NCBI RefSeq assembly: GCF_018294505.1 | Contig: NC_057803.1 | Span: forward strand, 237,924,397-237,988,396 | DNA from: Triticum aestivum | Lineage: Eukaryota > Streptophyta > Magnoliopsida > Poales > Poaceae | Length of the DNA stretch: 64,000 nt | Reading direction: 5' to 3' | Part shown: in pieces, positions 59,901 to 64,000 of the stretch | Layout of the letters: every line of letters starts with the position of its first letter | Position numbering within the stretch: the stretch's first letter is position 1 | Made by a program: the position numbers and the translations under genes | The notes under the pieces: generated by a model | The model's database searches: none | Told to the model about the DNA's origin: nothing | Seen by the model: only the letters and a program-made list of their open reading frames with translations

Positions 59901-59936
59901 CAGGTGCTGGTTCCTCGCCGCCGACGAGGACGTCAT
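29797..59936 (-). CDS. APP1: Xaa-Pro aminopeptidase 1 (aminopeptidase P, M24B), 16 exons, intact
   Basis: Metallopeptidase that removes the N-terminal residue from peptides with proline in position 2. Exons, 5' to 3': 59936-59823, 59654-59591, 51717-51578, 51186-50902, 50768-50646, 50575-50315, 49644-49558, 39089-39022, 38279-38216, 36882-36748, 36662-36582, 35932-35878, 31120-31016, 30920-30849, 30727-30603, 29964-29797. They total 1,947 bases and 648 residues, close to Arabidopsis APP1 (about 645). All introns are GT-AG and phases match. Two creatinase-type N-terminal domains come first (about 17-150 and 170-330), then the M24 pita-bread catalytic domain (about 345-585) and a C-terminal M24-C tail. 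Metal ligands by position: D443, D454, H517, E552, E566, all present. No signal peptide seen, so probably cytosolic. The start is the first in-frame ATG ([10 protein letters not shown]); a second ATG (MASHSPP) lies 21 codons on. Introns 2, 7 and 12 are expanded by transposons. Confidence 0.96.
30270..30382. mobile_element. Stowaway-like foldback MITE in APP1 intron 15, right end lost
   Basis: Starts CTCCCTCCGTC after a TA. A nearly perfect hairpin follows: CTGCTGTTTTTCTTACCCAA pairs with its complement ending AAACAGCAG at 30382, with arms of about 46 bp and a 7-base loop. The right terminal CTCCCTCC repeat is missing, so the copy is truncated at 3'. Confidence 0.75.
30603..30727 (-). CDS. APP1: APP1 exon 15 (codons 552-593)
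   Basis: [20 protein letters not shown], ending YLSFEHITW. Glu 566 in IRLEN is the bridging metal ligand. Donor TGG/gtaagta. Confidence 0.97.
30849..30920 (-). CDS. APP1: APP1 exon 14 (codons 528-552)
   Basis: [20 protein letters not shown] then VTD; the split codon at its end gives Glu 552, a metal ligand. Confidence 0.96.
31016..31120 (-). CDS. APP1: APP1 exon 13 (codons 493-528)
   Basis: [20 protein letters not shown] then [14 protein letters not shown]. His 517 in GTGHGIG is the metal-binding and substrate-site histidine of M24B peptidases. Confidence 0.97.
31281..32289 (+). other. GC-rich, gene-like insertion in APP1 intron 12 (unidentified)
   Basis: Base composition jumps from AT-rich intron to C-rich text running up to the N gap. 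On + it resembles a plant 5' untranslated region (CTCTCTCCCT tracts) leading to ATG at 31652 (MASLSK) and a GT-type donor immediately after (AAG/gtgcgt). No recognisable domain follows. It may be a captured gene fragment in a transposon, or part of the LTR element whose 3' half follows the gap. Undetermined. Confidence 0.35.
32290..32803. other. Assembly gap (514 N)
   Basis: Run of N in APP1 intron 12. It hides the left boundary of the LTR element at 32804-35553. Confidence 1.
32804..33036 (+). repeat. Left LTR (partial) of the intron 12 element
   Basis: 3' part of the LTR, from the gap edge to GGAACA; TATAAAG near 32878. Alignable by eye to 35297-35553. Confidence 0.65.
35210..35553 (+). 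repeat. Right LTR of the intron 12 element (start approximate)
   Basis: TGTTAG at 35210 is the best TG start; TATAAAG lies near 35370; it ends GGGACA at 35553. The start is uncertain because the purine tract before it is weak. Confidence 0.55.
35878..35932 (-). CDS. APP1: APP1 exon 12 (codons 475-493)
   Basis: [18 protein letters not shown] plus one base. It is followed by the 4.8-kb intron 12 that contains the second assembly gap and an LTR element. Confidence 0.96.
36452..36544. mobile_element. Stowaway MITE (Thalos-like) in APP1 intron 11
   Basis: 93 bp, ends CCCCCTCCGTCCCAAAATAA and its complement TTATTTTGGGACAGAGGGAG, flanked by TA at 36450-36451 and 36545-36546. The centre is a GTACAAAGTT-type hairpin typical of Thalos. 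Confidence 0.93.
36582..36662 (-). CDS. APP1: APP1 exon 11 (codons 448-474)
   Basis: [20 protein letters not shown]; the Asp of TTDITRT (residue 454) is the second metal ligand. Donor GCT/gtaagtt. Confidence 0.96.
36748..36882 (-). CDS. APP1: APP1 exon 10 (codons 403-447)
   Basis: [20 protein letters not shown] and later [10 protein letters not shown]. The Asp of CDSGAQ (residue 443) is the first metal ligand. Confidence 0.96.
37060..37930. other. Unclassified insertion-like block in APP1 intron 9
   Basis: GC-richer than the intron around it. GGGTCACCCTGGTCG text at the left and CGGGGTCAATCGGCCCCGGG text at the right are only loosely complementary, and I found no target duplication. The middle (37560-37620) has promoter-like C/T-rich plant text. 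A small Mutator-type or gene-capturing element is possible but not shown. Confidence 0.3.
38216..38279 (-). CDS. APP1: APP1 exon 9 (codons 381-402)
   Basis: [20 protein letters not shown]; acceptor ttcag/GGAA and donor GAG/gtattc. Its single leading base completes the Leu codon from exon 8. Confidence 0.92.
38280..39021 (-). other. APP1 intron 8, no insertion seen
   Basis: 742-bp AT-rich intron with ordinary splice sites; no repeat or ORF recognised. Confidence 0.7.
39022..39089 (-). CDS. APP1: APP1 exon 8 (codons 359-381)
   Basis: [20 protein letters not shown] then EH, with a split codon completed in exon 9. Acceptor cacag/ATG, donor TTT/gtgagt, phase 2. It lies only 40 bp from the Copia LTR at 39129. 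Confidence 0.92.
39129..39268 (-). repeat. Copia 3' LTR (140 bp)
   Basis: Ends TGTTAG and TAACA; differs from the other LTR only at the G in ATATATGCATG. Confidence 0.95.
39287..41382 (-). pseudogene. Copia reverse transcriptase and RNase H
   Basis: A long open frame (41382-39589) with a Ser/Pro-rich linker, then RVT_2 motifs: [12 protein letters not shown] start ([10 protein letters not shown]), [27 protein letters not shown] and an intact [10 protein letters not shown]. RNase H begins ([10 protein letters not shown]) and shifts frame near 39640 to [20 protein letters not shown] through [11 protein letters not shown] to the end at about 39287. The polymerase active site is intact; the polyprotein as a whole is not. 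Confidence 0.92.
41349..43100 (-). pseudogene. Copia gag zinc knuckle, protease and integrase; broken
   Basis: Zinc knuckle [14 protein letters not shown] (C-x2-C-x4-H-x4-C, about 42740-42700) and protease DSGASFHM (about 42455). Then a frameshift near 42200, a GAG-pre-integrase region ([20 protein letters not shown]), an in-frame TAA near 41974, and the integrase core ([35 protein letters not shown]). The frame is lost again near 41370, where the RT frame takes over. Confidence 0.9.
43085..43657 (-). pseudogene. Copia gag, N-terminal part
   Basis: Starts [20 protein letters not shown] and carries the UBN2-type capsid region with [12 protein letters not shown]. The frame breaks near 43098, where a one-base loss moves the reading (IWRQLDSL) to the frame of the next entry. 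Confidence 0.88.
43690..43970 (-). repeat. Degenerate tandem repeats in Copia leader
   Basis: Repeats of about 20-28 bp with core GATCGGGAGGGCCGGCTGG (+ strand) between PBS and gag. Spacing is irregular and several copies are shortened. Non-coding leader; role unknown. Confidence 0.8.
44076..44087 (-). other. Copia primer-binding site
   Basis: TGGTATTAGAGC on the minus strand, directly touching the 5' LTR; one mismatch from the initiator tRNA-Met complement. Confidence 0.9.
44088..44227 (-). repeat. Copia 5' LTR (140 bp)
   Basis: Same sequence as 39129-39268 except A in ATATATACATG. It is the transcription start LTR because the element reads on minus. Confidence 0.95.
44435..44993 (-). mobile_element. 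5'-truncated LINE 3' end, antisense to +
   Basis: On the minus strand it ends AATGAAACGCTAGCCCCTTG, then GCGTTTTCTCG and poly(A). It is flanked by an 11-bp target duplication ATTCTAGCGTT at 44424-44434 and 44994-45004. No coding region remains. It carries its own nested foldback at 44688-44874. Confidence 0.88.
44688..44874. mobile_element. Foldback MITE-like element (GCGCCTAAGGCG type)
   Basis: Perfect 16-bp inverted ends CATTGTTTTTAAGGCG and CGCCTTAAAAACAATG. The interior is dominated by GCGCCTAAGGCG-like palindromes and can fold on itself. The outermost CAT/ATG may be target site. Family not assigned. Confidence 0.75.
45293..45865. mobile_element. PIF/Harbinger-type MITE in APP1 intron 7
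   Basis: 573 bp with inverted ends GAGCATCTCCAGCAG and TTGCTGGAGATGCTC (14 of 15) and TAA target duplications at 45290-45292 and 45866-45868. A 28-bp unit starting CTTCCCCTATATAG is tandemly repeated at 45418, 45446 and, in part, 45474. Confidence 0.9.
46175..47938 (+). mobile_element. Degenerate LINE (RT remnant) in APP1 intron 7
   Basis: Non-LTR reverse transcriptase pieces in shifting + frames: [13 protein letters not shown] start, WRRSIL to FKNKGDVQ across a nested [18 protein letters not shown], then [12 protein letters not shown] (about 47115), [10 protein letters not shown] and [14 protein letters not shown]. It ends CTTGTTTGGGACTAAAGGCT and (TTG)n at about 47938. Endonuclease and ORF1 are absent, so it is 5'-truncated. 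Opposite in orientation to APP1. A shorter relative lies at 54610-54894. Confidence 0.88.
46358..46613. mobile_element. Stowaway MITE inside the LINE
   Basis: 256 bp, CTCCCCCCGTTTCTTTTAGT to its complement ending CGAAGGGAG, TA at 46356-46357 and 46614-46615. Removing it with one TA restores the LINE reading frame, so it arrived after the LINE. Confidence 0.93.
47939..48519. other. APP1 intron 7, no element recognised
   Basis: AT-rich intron text after the LINE tail; nothing supported. Confidence 0.6.
48520..48679. mobile_element. Stowaway MITE in APP1 intron 7
   Basis: 160 bp, ends CTCCCTCCGTTCCAAAATAC and ATTTGGGAACGGGGGGAG, TA at 48518-48519 and 48680-48681. Sub-terminal TTGTCTTTCTAGA pairs with TCTAGAAAGACAA. 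Confidence 0.93.
48680..49557. other. APP1 intron 7, 5' part, unassigned
   Basis: A C-rich CCCATCC/CCAAACAAAC block (48800-48940) of MITE-like character, then GC-balanced text without a recognisable domain. No feature supported. Confidence 0.5.
49558..49644 (-). CDS. APP1: APP1 exon 7 (codons 330-358)
   Basis: [20 protein letters not shown] then QYLAWLDNQ: the start of the catalytic pita-bread domain. It is followed by the 10.5-kb intron 7. Confidence 0.96.
50315..50575 (-). CDS. APP1: APP1 exon 6 (codons 243-329)
   Basis: Starts [16 protein letters not shown] and ends [12 protein letters not shown]. It is the least conserved segment, carrying the [17 protein letters not shown] block. Phase 0 on both sides. 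Confidence 0.94.
50646..50768 (-). CDS. APP1: APP1 exon 5 (codons 202-242)
   Basis: [20 protein letters not shown] and [12 protein letters not shown]; the WLYNxRGxD block is the family-typical strand of the second N-terminal domain. Confidence 0.96.
50902..51186 (-). CDS. APP1: APP1 exon 4 (codons 107-201)
   Basis: Largest exon, 95 codons. It contains [33 protein letters not shown] and GIIITALDE, joining the first and second creatinase-type domains. Phase 0 on both sides. Confidence 0.96.
51578..51717 (-). CDS. APP1: APP1 exon 3 (codons 60-106)
   Basis: [20 protein letters not shown] continues to PPVEVWIAD. The acceptor is tacag/GG and the donor GAT/gtaagta. The preceding intron 2 is 7.9 kb and holds the Reina-like element. 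Confidence 0.96.
52380..52738 (+). repeat. 5' LTR of the Reina-like element (359 bp)
   Basis: TGTCAGCGCTCCTTCTGTAC to GAGCTCACA; about 20 bp longer than the 3' LTR because of a small indel near 52605-52625. Confidence 0.95.
52741..52753 (+). other. Primer-binding site, Reina-like element
   Basis: TGGTATCAGAGAC two bases after the LTR; initiator tRNA-Met type. Confidence 0.9.
52820..54400 (+). pseudogene. Gag and protease of the Reina-like element; broken
   Basis: First frame [20 protein letters not shown] stops at 53143. The Gag core resumes in another frame ([32 protein letters not shown], to about 53740). Then a zinc-knuckle-like [14 protein letters not shown] (about 53930) and the protease site [12 protein letters not shown] (about 54175). 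The frame ends at 54377 and continues shifted (DGILGLDWL). Confidence 0.9.
54610..54894 (-). mobile_element. LINE tail inserted antisense in the Reina-like element
   Basis: 285 bp flanked by a 12-bp target duplication CTGTCTTTGCCC (54598-54609 and 54895-54906). On minus it ends ACTTGTTTGGGACTAAAGGC and a TTGTTTG-rich tail. It is homologous to the end of the LINE at 46175-47938, so it is the same family, strongly 5'-truncated. Confidence 0.95.
54954..56198 (+). pseudogene. RT and RNase H of the Reina-like element; catalytic Asp lost
   Basis: Long frame 54954-55976 with [53 protein letters not shown] and [13 protein letters not shown]. The active site reads FFDGILVFS where FxDD is expected, so the second catalytic Asp is Gly. 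RNase H starts ([16 protein letters not shown]), shifts frame near 55940 and ends at the solo LTR (ANALSRS). Confidence 0.93.
56199..57085 (+). mobile_element. Solo LTR (Gypsy type) inside the Reina-like element
   Basis: 887 bp, TGTCGGTGTTCTCGGAACGG to AACCCGTAATCCGACA, terminal TGTCGG/CCGACA inverted repeat, target duplication AGGAG at 56194-56198 and 57086-57090. TATA box at 56747. No internal domain, so it is the product of LTR-LTR recombination. Confidence 0.95.
56747..56754 (+). promoter_or_regulatory. TATA box of the solo LTR
   Basis: TATAAATA followed by GGACCTAGCC about 550 bp into the solo LTR; a likely retained promoter, antisense to APP1. Confidence 0.5.
57270..57570. mobile_element. 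Stowaway MITE inside the Reina-like element
   Basis: 301 bp, CTCCCTCCATTTTTATATAC (then AAGGCCAC) and GTGGCCTTGTATAAGTAAAT (then GGAGAGAG), TA at 57268-57269 and 57571-57572. Confidence 0.93.
57590..58490 (+). pseudogene. Integrase of the Reina-like element; broken
   Basis: Zinc-region remnants [20 protein letters not shown] and [11 protein letters not shown], then after a shift near 57775 the core [34 protein letters not shown], a TAG after SIF (58042), and [14 protein letters not shown]. The last frame ends at 58490 where the tandem duplication starts. Confidence 0.92.
58462..58811 (+). repeat. Tandem duplication of 175 bp in pol C-terminus
   Basis: Copies begin TCCTCAAATTACAACCG at 58462 and 58637 and are almost identical (one C/A change seen near 58570/58741). 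Each encodes the integrase tail [20 protein letters not shown]. Confidence 0.95.
58806..59041 (+). pseudogene. Chromodomain-like pol tail of the Reina-like element
   Basis: Frame-shifted pieces end in [20 protein letters not shown], the usual chromovirus C-terminal box, followed by the purine tract AAGGAAGGGGGGA just before the 3' LTR. Confidence 0.8.
59042..59380 (+). repeat. 3' LTR of the Reina-like element (339 bp)
   Basis: TGTCAACGCTCCTTCTGTAC to GAGCTCACA, followed by ATGAC. Confidence 0.95.
59591..59654 (-). CDS. APP1: APP1 exon 2 (codons 39-60)
   Basis: Reads [20 protein letters not shown], the conserved N-terminal block of plant aminopeptidase P. The acceptor is tgcag/AGC and the donor GCTG/gtaagtg, phase 1. 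Confidence 0.96.
59823..59936 (-). CDS. APP1: APP1 exon 1 (codons 1-38)
   Basis: Starts [10 protein letters not shown] and reads through [20 protein letters not shown]. The donor is CAG/gttgtt, phase 0. The alternative ATG at MASHS would still keep the first creatinase-type strand. Confidence 0.9.
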
Positions 59937-60062
59937 TATCCTCAACTTCTCCGTCACGTGGTCGGGTGTGTGTTTGGTCGCTTAGGATGCGATGCGTTCG
60001 CGGAGGAAATTGACTAGTATTTGTTCATGAAGTTTTATTAATAACTATTTTCCTGAGGTTTG
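59937..60062 (-). promoter_or_regulatory. APP1 5' region with a G-box
   Basis: Upstream of the ATG on minus. CACGTG at 59955-59960, about 20 bp before the start codon and so probably in the untranslated leader. No convincing TATA box seen; the promoter was not located further. Confidence 0.35.
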
Positions 60063-60073
60063 ATTATAACTAC

Positions 60074-60390
60074 TACTCCCTTCGTTTTAAAATAGGTCTT
60101 TTGGTTCATAGGATAGGATTATCGTAAGAATAAAAATTTCGTAGAAAATGAGATGACATGTATCTCGAATCTTATGAATAGAAATAGAAAATGAGATGTC
60201 ATTTGGTTGACATCAAAGGAATTTTTTCATTGAGTCTAGGTTCATTTTTATTTTCCTATGAAATGTGAAGGATAGAAATCAATCATATGTAGGGATAGGA
60301 ATTCATTCCTATAAACCAAAGGGCTATAAAGAAAAGAATCCTATCCTCTAAAATTCCTATAAAATTCCTGCAAATCAAAGGAGGCCATAT
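60074..60390. mobile_element. MITE-like element upstream of APP1
   Basis: Contains inverted, diverged TTTTGGTTCATAGGATAG and CTATAAACCAAAGGGC blocks and ends in CAAATCAAAGGAGGCC, a common grass MITE layout. Ends and target duplication not resolved; the left end looks like a Stowaway start (CTCCCTTCG). Confidence 0.5.
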
Positions 60391-60395
60391 AGTGC

Positions 60396-60580
60396 TTTCT
60401 TTATTCCCGTGCTTTAACTTTGATCATAAATTTAATCAATAAGACCGACTGCGGTGGGAGCAAAAGTTATATCAGTGAATTCGTATTCAAAAGAAGTTTT
60501 CAATTATATAGTTTTTCTCCCGTTGCAGTCGGTCTCGTTAGTTAAATTTATAGTTAAAGTTAGATCTCGGGAAGCGCATG
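60396..60580. mobile_element. Foldback element upstream of APP1
   Basis: Long inverted repeat: TTTAACTTTGATCATAAATT and AAGACCGACTGCGGTGGGAG on the left pair with CTCCCGTTGCAGTCGGTCT and AAATTTATAGTTAAAGTTA on the right. No ORF. Confidence 0.7.
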
Positions 60581-61689
60581 CGCACTACTACAAAAAGTTG
60601 ATTTATTCTTGATAAAACATTAATAAGGAACTAGCCTGATATACTTAGTGTATTTTGCATACTTGTCTTAGTTGAGTAAATGCAGAGTAAAAACATACAT
60701 CTTCATGTAGTTTTGTTGTCAGCATTAGGCTCTATGCATGAGGGAGCAATTAATTAGCACGTTATTTGGTTGCCTGCTTCATTGTTGTTAGACAAACAAT
60801 ACGTTATTTGATTGCAATAAATATGTGAACACCATTTAAACATTGTCTTGTCCTAGCTAAAAAACAAATGGCAGCTTATTCTGCCTACTAACAAATGATA
60901 GTATAAATTATTAAAAGCCAACATGGTTGAATAGGGAAAAGTTCAACGATACTAATTAGGTGAAAGTTTTTCTTTTTCCTCTTTCTCTTTTTTTGTTGTA
61001 GTTGTCTTCTTTTTCTCTTCTGTTGTTGTCTTTTTTTATTCTTATTATTCTGCTTCAAATCTTTGTCTGACCTTGCTATCCCACATTGCATGAATCCAGT
61101 CTAATCTTTTGTTCTTTCATGCTTCGTTGTCGAACGTCTCCACACCATGGCCAGAGCTGAAGACTTCATCGGGAGTCGCATCTTCCTCCTTCAGCACAAG
61201 TTCATCAATTCCCCACTGCAGAATCCAATTGAGAATGATGCAACATGCAAGAACAAGCTTGACCTGGGTAGGATAAGGGTGGAATGGCTTCTTGAAAGCA
61301 CAAGTGCTCCCTGGGTGATTTTGATAATTAATGTCAACATATCTCTTGTTAGACTAATACATTTATCTAGTATATCCCAAATGAGTTCAACAGTGGAGTG
61401 ACGTGGACAAGAGGATGTGAAAGCCCTCCAAGATGCTAAGGACAAAGGATTGGCAAAAGCTCTAAAGCTCAAGACTCTACACTTTCATTTTAGTGATCCA
61501 AGATTACATTGAGTCCATAGGAAAGCCAATACTATTAAAAAAGATGAGGTGTTGCTTAATGGTTTGCTTGCTCAAAGTGCTTAGTGATACGCTCCAAAGC
61601 CCTCAACCACTTTCTCATATCCATATATGACCCGAACCTAAAGTCAAAATCAGCCCCACCAATTTGATTTATCCGGCGCCACCGAGTTT
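60581..61689. other. Intergenic, nothing coding supported
   Basis: AT-rich; a pyrimidine-rich TTTTCTTTTTCCTC tract at 60966-61040. A short frame at 61147-61401 has no recognisable domain. From about 61290 (GTGCTCCCTGGGTGATTTTG) the text belongs with the repeat field that follows. Confidence 0.5.
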
Positions 61690-62045
61690 ATTTGACATAG
61701 CCCCTGCCAGAAACCCTAATCAGTTTGGTCTCACCGATAGGATCTCGGTCTCACCGAGATAGGCTTGCAAACTCTCTGTTACATGTTGCAATAATTCCGG
61801 TCTCATCAAGATTTCCAATCGGTCCTACCGAGTTTGCTTGACCAACTCTCTGTTTTGCTTATTACTAAAATCGGTCCCACCGAGTTTGTGTAATTGGTCA
61901 AACTGAGTTGAGGTTTTACCCTAACCCTAGCACATTGGTCCCACCGATTTGATCATATGGGTCCCACCGAAAACTCTAACGTTCCCATTTTGAGCCATAT
62001 CGGTCTGACCGAGTTTCTTGATCCGGTCCCACCGAGTTTGGTGAA
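61655..62045. repeat. Field of palindromic CGGTCCCACCG motifs
   Basis: About ten copies of TCGGTCCCACCGAGTTTG and variants (GGTCTCACCGAG, GGTCCTACCGAG, GGTCTGACCGAG) at irregular 25-60 bp spacing, followed by TATATATACCCC near 62078. Such clusters are common in Triticeae repeats. They resemble sub-terminal arrays of large DNA transposons, but no ends were found here. Confidence 0.7.
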
Positions 62046-63046
62046 TTGTGTGTAACGGCTAGATTTTGTGTGGAGGCTATATATACCCCTTCACCCATCC
62101 TCCATTCATGGAGAGATCCATCAGAACGTGCCTATACTTCTAGCATACATTTTCTGAGAGAGAACCACCTACTCATGTGTTGTGTGACGCCCCAAGACCG
62201 GCGCTCCAGATGCCTTCTATGTTTTGTGTGGCAGCTCTGTTGCTTATTTGTTTGTTGCATTCTTTTTTTTGCATCATGTGCATTGCATCATGTCATCTTG
62301 TAACCTTTTTAAAAACTCAACTAAAAAATTGCATGGATTTTTGGTCCATTTAAATCGATAAAATTTGCATGGTGAGTTCTCTTTATAACATATCCTCCCA
62401 GTATTTTTAGGGAGCTACTATAAATATTCCATTAGTTCGGAATTAACCGCAAACACACTTGTAATTTAAACTCTCATGTCTTTTCTGCTTCGAGTTTTCT
62501 CCTCAAACTTCGCCTATAAATTCTTTTATCTTTTTTCGGAGTTTTCCTAAAAATCTCAACATTTTTGGGACCTTTCTAACGCCCACTTCTTATTCAAACT
62601 CATTTGAATTTAATTCAAACGAGTTCGAAACCAAACTTCGCACACATGGTCATTTATACTTTTCTTGGATCACGCTCATTTTTGCGAGTCCAGTAAAATT
62701 AACTCCATGCCTAATCTCCACTCCAATCTCTCTCAACATTTCTTCTACGTTTCCCTTTTTTAAATAGAGAGGGAATAAGAGAGAGAGAGAGAGGAGTTCA
62801 GCCAAGTAGGCCTCCTGGCCTTTTCCCCTCCCCACCAAATTGGCCAAGGCCCACCTAACCCCTTCCCTGCGGCCTGACCTAGCCGGCCCTTTAGGCCCAG
62901 CCGCCCCCACCTAACCCTAACCCTCTCCCGAACCCCCACTGTCTCCCTCGTCTCCATCTCGCACCGCCAGAGACTCTTTGCCCGATCCTCTCTCTCTCTT
63001 CGCCCTCTCCCTCTCGTTCCCTTGCCGCCGCCACTCACGCACACAC

Positions 63047-63310
63047 TGTGATAGACTGGCTTATTAGGGATGATAGACTACTCATGTCAATAAGGAATTC
63101 CTTCTTTTCCAGAGCCCATTCAGACAGAACTCCAAAGTTAAGCGTGCTCAGCTTGGAATAGTGTCAGGATGGGTGACCGACCGAGAAGTTGCTCCTGGGT
63201 GCGCACGAGTGAGGACAAAGTGCGCAGAAAAAGACCAGTATTGATCTGTGGGGCCAGTCTAGATCCCGCCGGGAGTAACGACCACCGACGGGTGTGTCCG
63301 GGGCGTTACA
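63047..63310 (+). repeat. Cassandra 5' LTR
   Basis: 264 bp; 5S-like part 63115-63206. Confidence 0.96.
63115..63206 (+). ncRNA. 5S rRNA-derived segment, 5' LTR copy
   Basis: Matches the 3' two-thirds of plant 5S rRNA in order: CCCATTCAGACAGAACTCC, AGTTAAGCGTGCT (A box, 63136-63148), AGGATGGGTGACC (C box, 63166-63178), then GAAGTTGCTCCTGGGTGCGCAC. Internal Pol III promoter boxes look intact in this copy. It is not a functional rRNA gene: the 5' end is diverged and it sits in an LTR. Confidence 0.9.
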
Positions 63311-63313
63311 AGT

Positions 63314-63326
63314 TGGTATCAGAACC
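63314..63326 (+). other. Cassandra primer-binding site
   Basis: TGGTATCAGAACC, initiator tRNA-Met type, three bases after the LTR. Confidence 0.92.
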
Positions 63327-63506
63327 GACCCTCGCGGTTACACGGATGTTTGCGGACAGGTGCGCGATCATGTTGTTCATGACGTTTGTGACCCGTCGTG
63401 GCACACGACATGATACATGTACCGGACTGGATGCACAGACGTATGTGCCAAGAGGGAACGTTCCTGTGGCCCGACGAGGACGTCGATTCCTCTGAGTGGG
63501 GGTGTA

Positions 63507-63770
63507 TGTGATAGCCTGGCTTATTAGGGATGATAGACTACTCATATCAATAAGGAATTCCTTCTTTTCCGGGAGCCCATTCGGACAGAACTCCAAAGTT
63601 AAGCATGCTCAGCTTGGAGTAGTGTCAGGATGGGTGACCGACCGGGAAGTTGCTCCCGGGTGCGCACGAGTGAGGACAAAGTGCGCAGAAAAGACTAGTA
63701 TTGATCTGTGGGGCCAGTCTAGATCCCGCCAGGAGTAACGACCACCGGCGGGTGTGTCCGAGGCGTTACA
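63507..63770 (+). repeat. Cassandra 3' LTR
   Basis: 264 bp; 5S-like part 63576-63667. Confidence 0.96.
63576..63667 (+). ncRNA. 5S rRNA-derived segment, 3' LTR copy
   Basis: Same segment as in the 5' LTR, with the A box changed to AGTTAAGCATGCT (63597-63609, G to A); C box AGGATGGGTGACC at 63627-63639. Confidence 0.9.
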
Positions 63771-64000
63771 CACACGCACGCTTCCCAGCGCTCGATCCTC
63801 ATCTCCCTTCCATCCCTCGCGCCTCTACCATCGCTAAGACTCCAGCGCCACCGAGCCTCCCTGCCTCCTGGACAAGTCCGGCCGGCCGCAGTTGCCATCG
63901 CCCGTGAGCTCGTTTGACCCACGCGGCCATGGCACTGCCGACCTCCATGGCTCGCCTGCACCTCGTCCCGTCCCCTCGGCTTCCGCCTCACGTGCCCCTG

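Larger units (their letters stand above)
63047..63770 (+). mobile_element. Complete Cassandra TRIM retrotransposon with 5S rRNA-derived LTRs
   Basis: 724 bp, two 264-bp LTRs (TGTGATAG to GGCGTTACA), PBS, a 196-bp non-coding interior, purine tract GTGGGGGT before the right LTR, and target duplication CACAC at 63042-63046 and 63771-63775. Each LTR holds a 5S rRNA-like segment. Size, PBS and 5S content match Cassandra, a non-autonomous terminal-repeat retrotransposon in miniature known across plants. By my count the LTRs differ by 12 substitutions (11 transitions) and two 1-bp indels. Confidence 0.97.
62183..64000 (+). mobile_element. Gypsy-type long LTR, 5' part (cut by window edge), interrupted by Cassandra
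   Basis: Starts TGTGACGCCCCAAGACCGGC at 62183 after repeat text, then AT-rich and GC-rich LTR blocks. It continues through the Cassandra insertion (63047-63770) to the window end. No coding region. Its start style and GC-rich block suggest the same family as the LTR that opens the window at 1-2639, but the two pieces do not overlap. Confidence 0.6.

Noticed and set aside
61655..62045. CRISPR-like repeat array
   Set aside because: Repeats are variable and irregularly spaced, in a plant genome; they are dispersed palindromic motifs.
63115..63206. Functional 5S rRNA gene
   Set aside because: Only the 3' part of 5S is recognisable, and it is inside paired LTRs with PBS and target duplication; it is a retrotransposon component.

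Overview
The window looks like a large grass genome, most likely Triticeae (wheat, barley, Aegilops or rye). It is dominated by nested LTR retrotransposons of grass type. It also carries Stowaway MITEs with TA target duplications, a LARD with 4.2-kb LTRs, a Cassandra TRIM bearing 5S rRNA sequence, and one plant housekeeping gene with GT-AG introns. Species is inferred from repeat style only. There are two assembly gaps (6738-7033 and 32290-32803).

Left part (1 to about 28.3 kb): a nest of Gypsy elements, all on +. The oldest visible host is a Tat-lineage Gypsy whose RT/RNase H half (9180-10539) and archaeal-type RNase H/integrase half (from 22917) are split by a complete 12.4-kb LARD (10540-22911, TSD TCTAA). 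A decayed chromovirus (pol 2640-5608, 3' LTR 5639-9179) interrupts the Tat element upstream, and another Gypsy LTR (1-2639) interrupts the chromovirus. Between Tat integrase and its probable 3' LTR lies an antisense ORF with its own TATA box and a B3-like DNA-binding domain signature.

Middle and right part (29.8-59.9 kb, minus strand): one intact gene for a cytosolic-type Xaa-Pro aminopeptidase (APP1, M24B). I assembled it as 16 exons, 1,947 coding bases and 648 residues, with all metal ligands present and every intron GT-AG. It spans 30.1 kb because introns 2, 7 and 12 are stuffed with transposons: a 7.0-kb Reina-like chromovirus that itself received a LINE tail, a solo LTR, a Stowaway and a tandem duplication; a 5.1-kb Copia with 140-bp nearly identical LTRs; two LINE fragments; a PIF/Harbinger MITE; several Stowaways; and a non-autonomous LTR element.

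Right edge (60-64 kb): upstream of APP1 lie MITE-like foldbacks, a field of palindromic CGGTCCCACCG motifs, and the start of a Gypsy LTR (62183 onward) interrupted by a complete Cassandra TRIM (63047-63770, TSD CACAC). The only functional protein-coding gene I support is APP1; everything else is mobile DNA or its remains.
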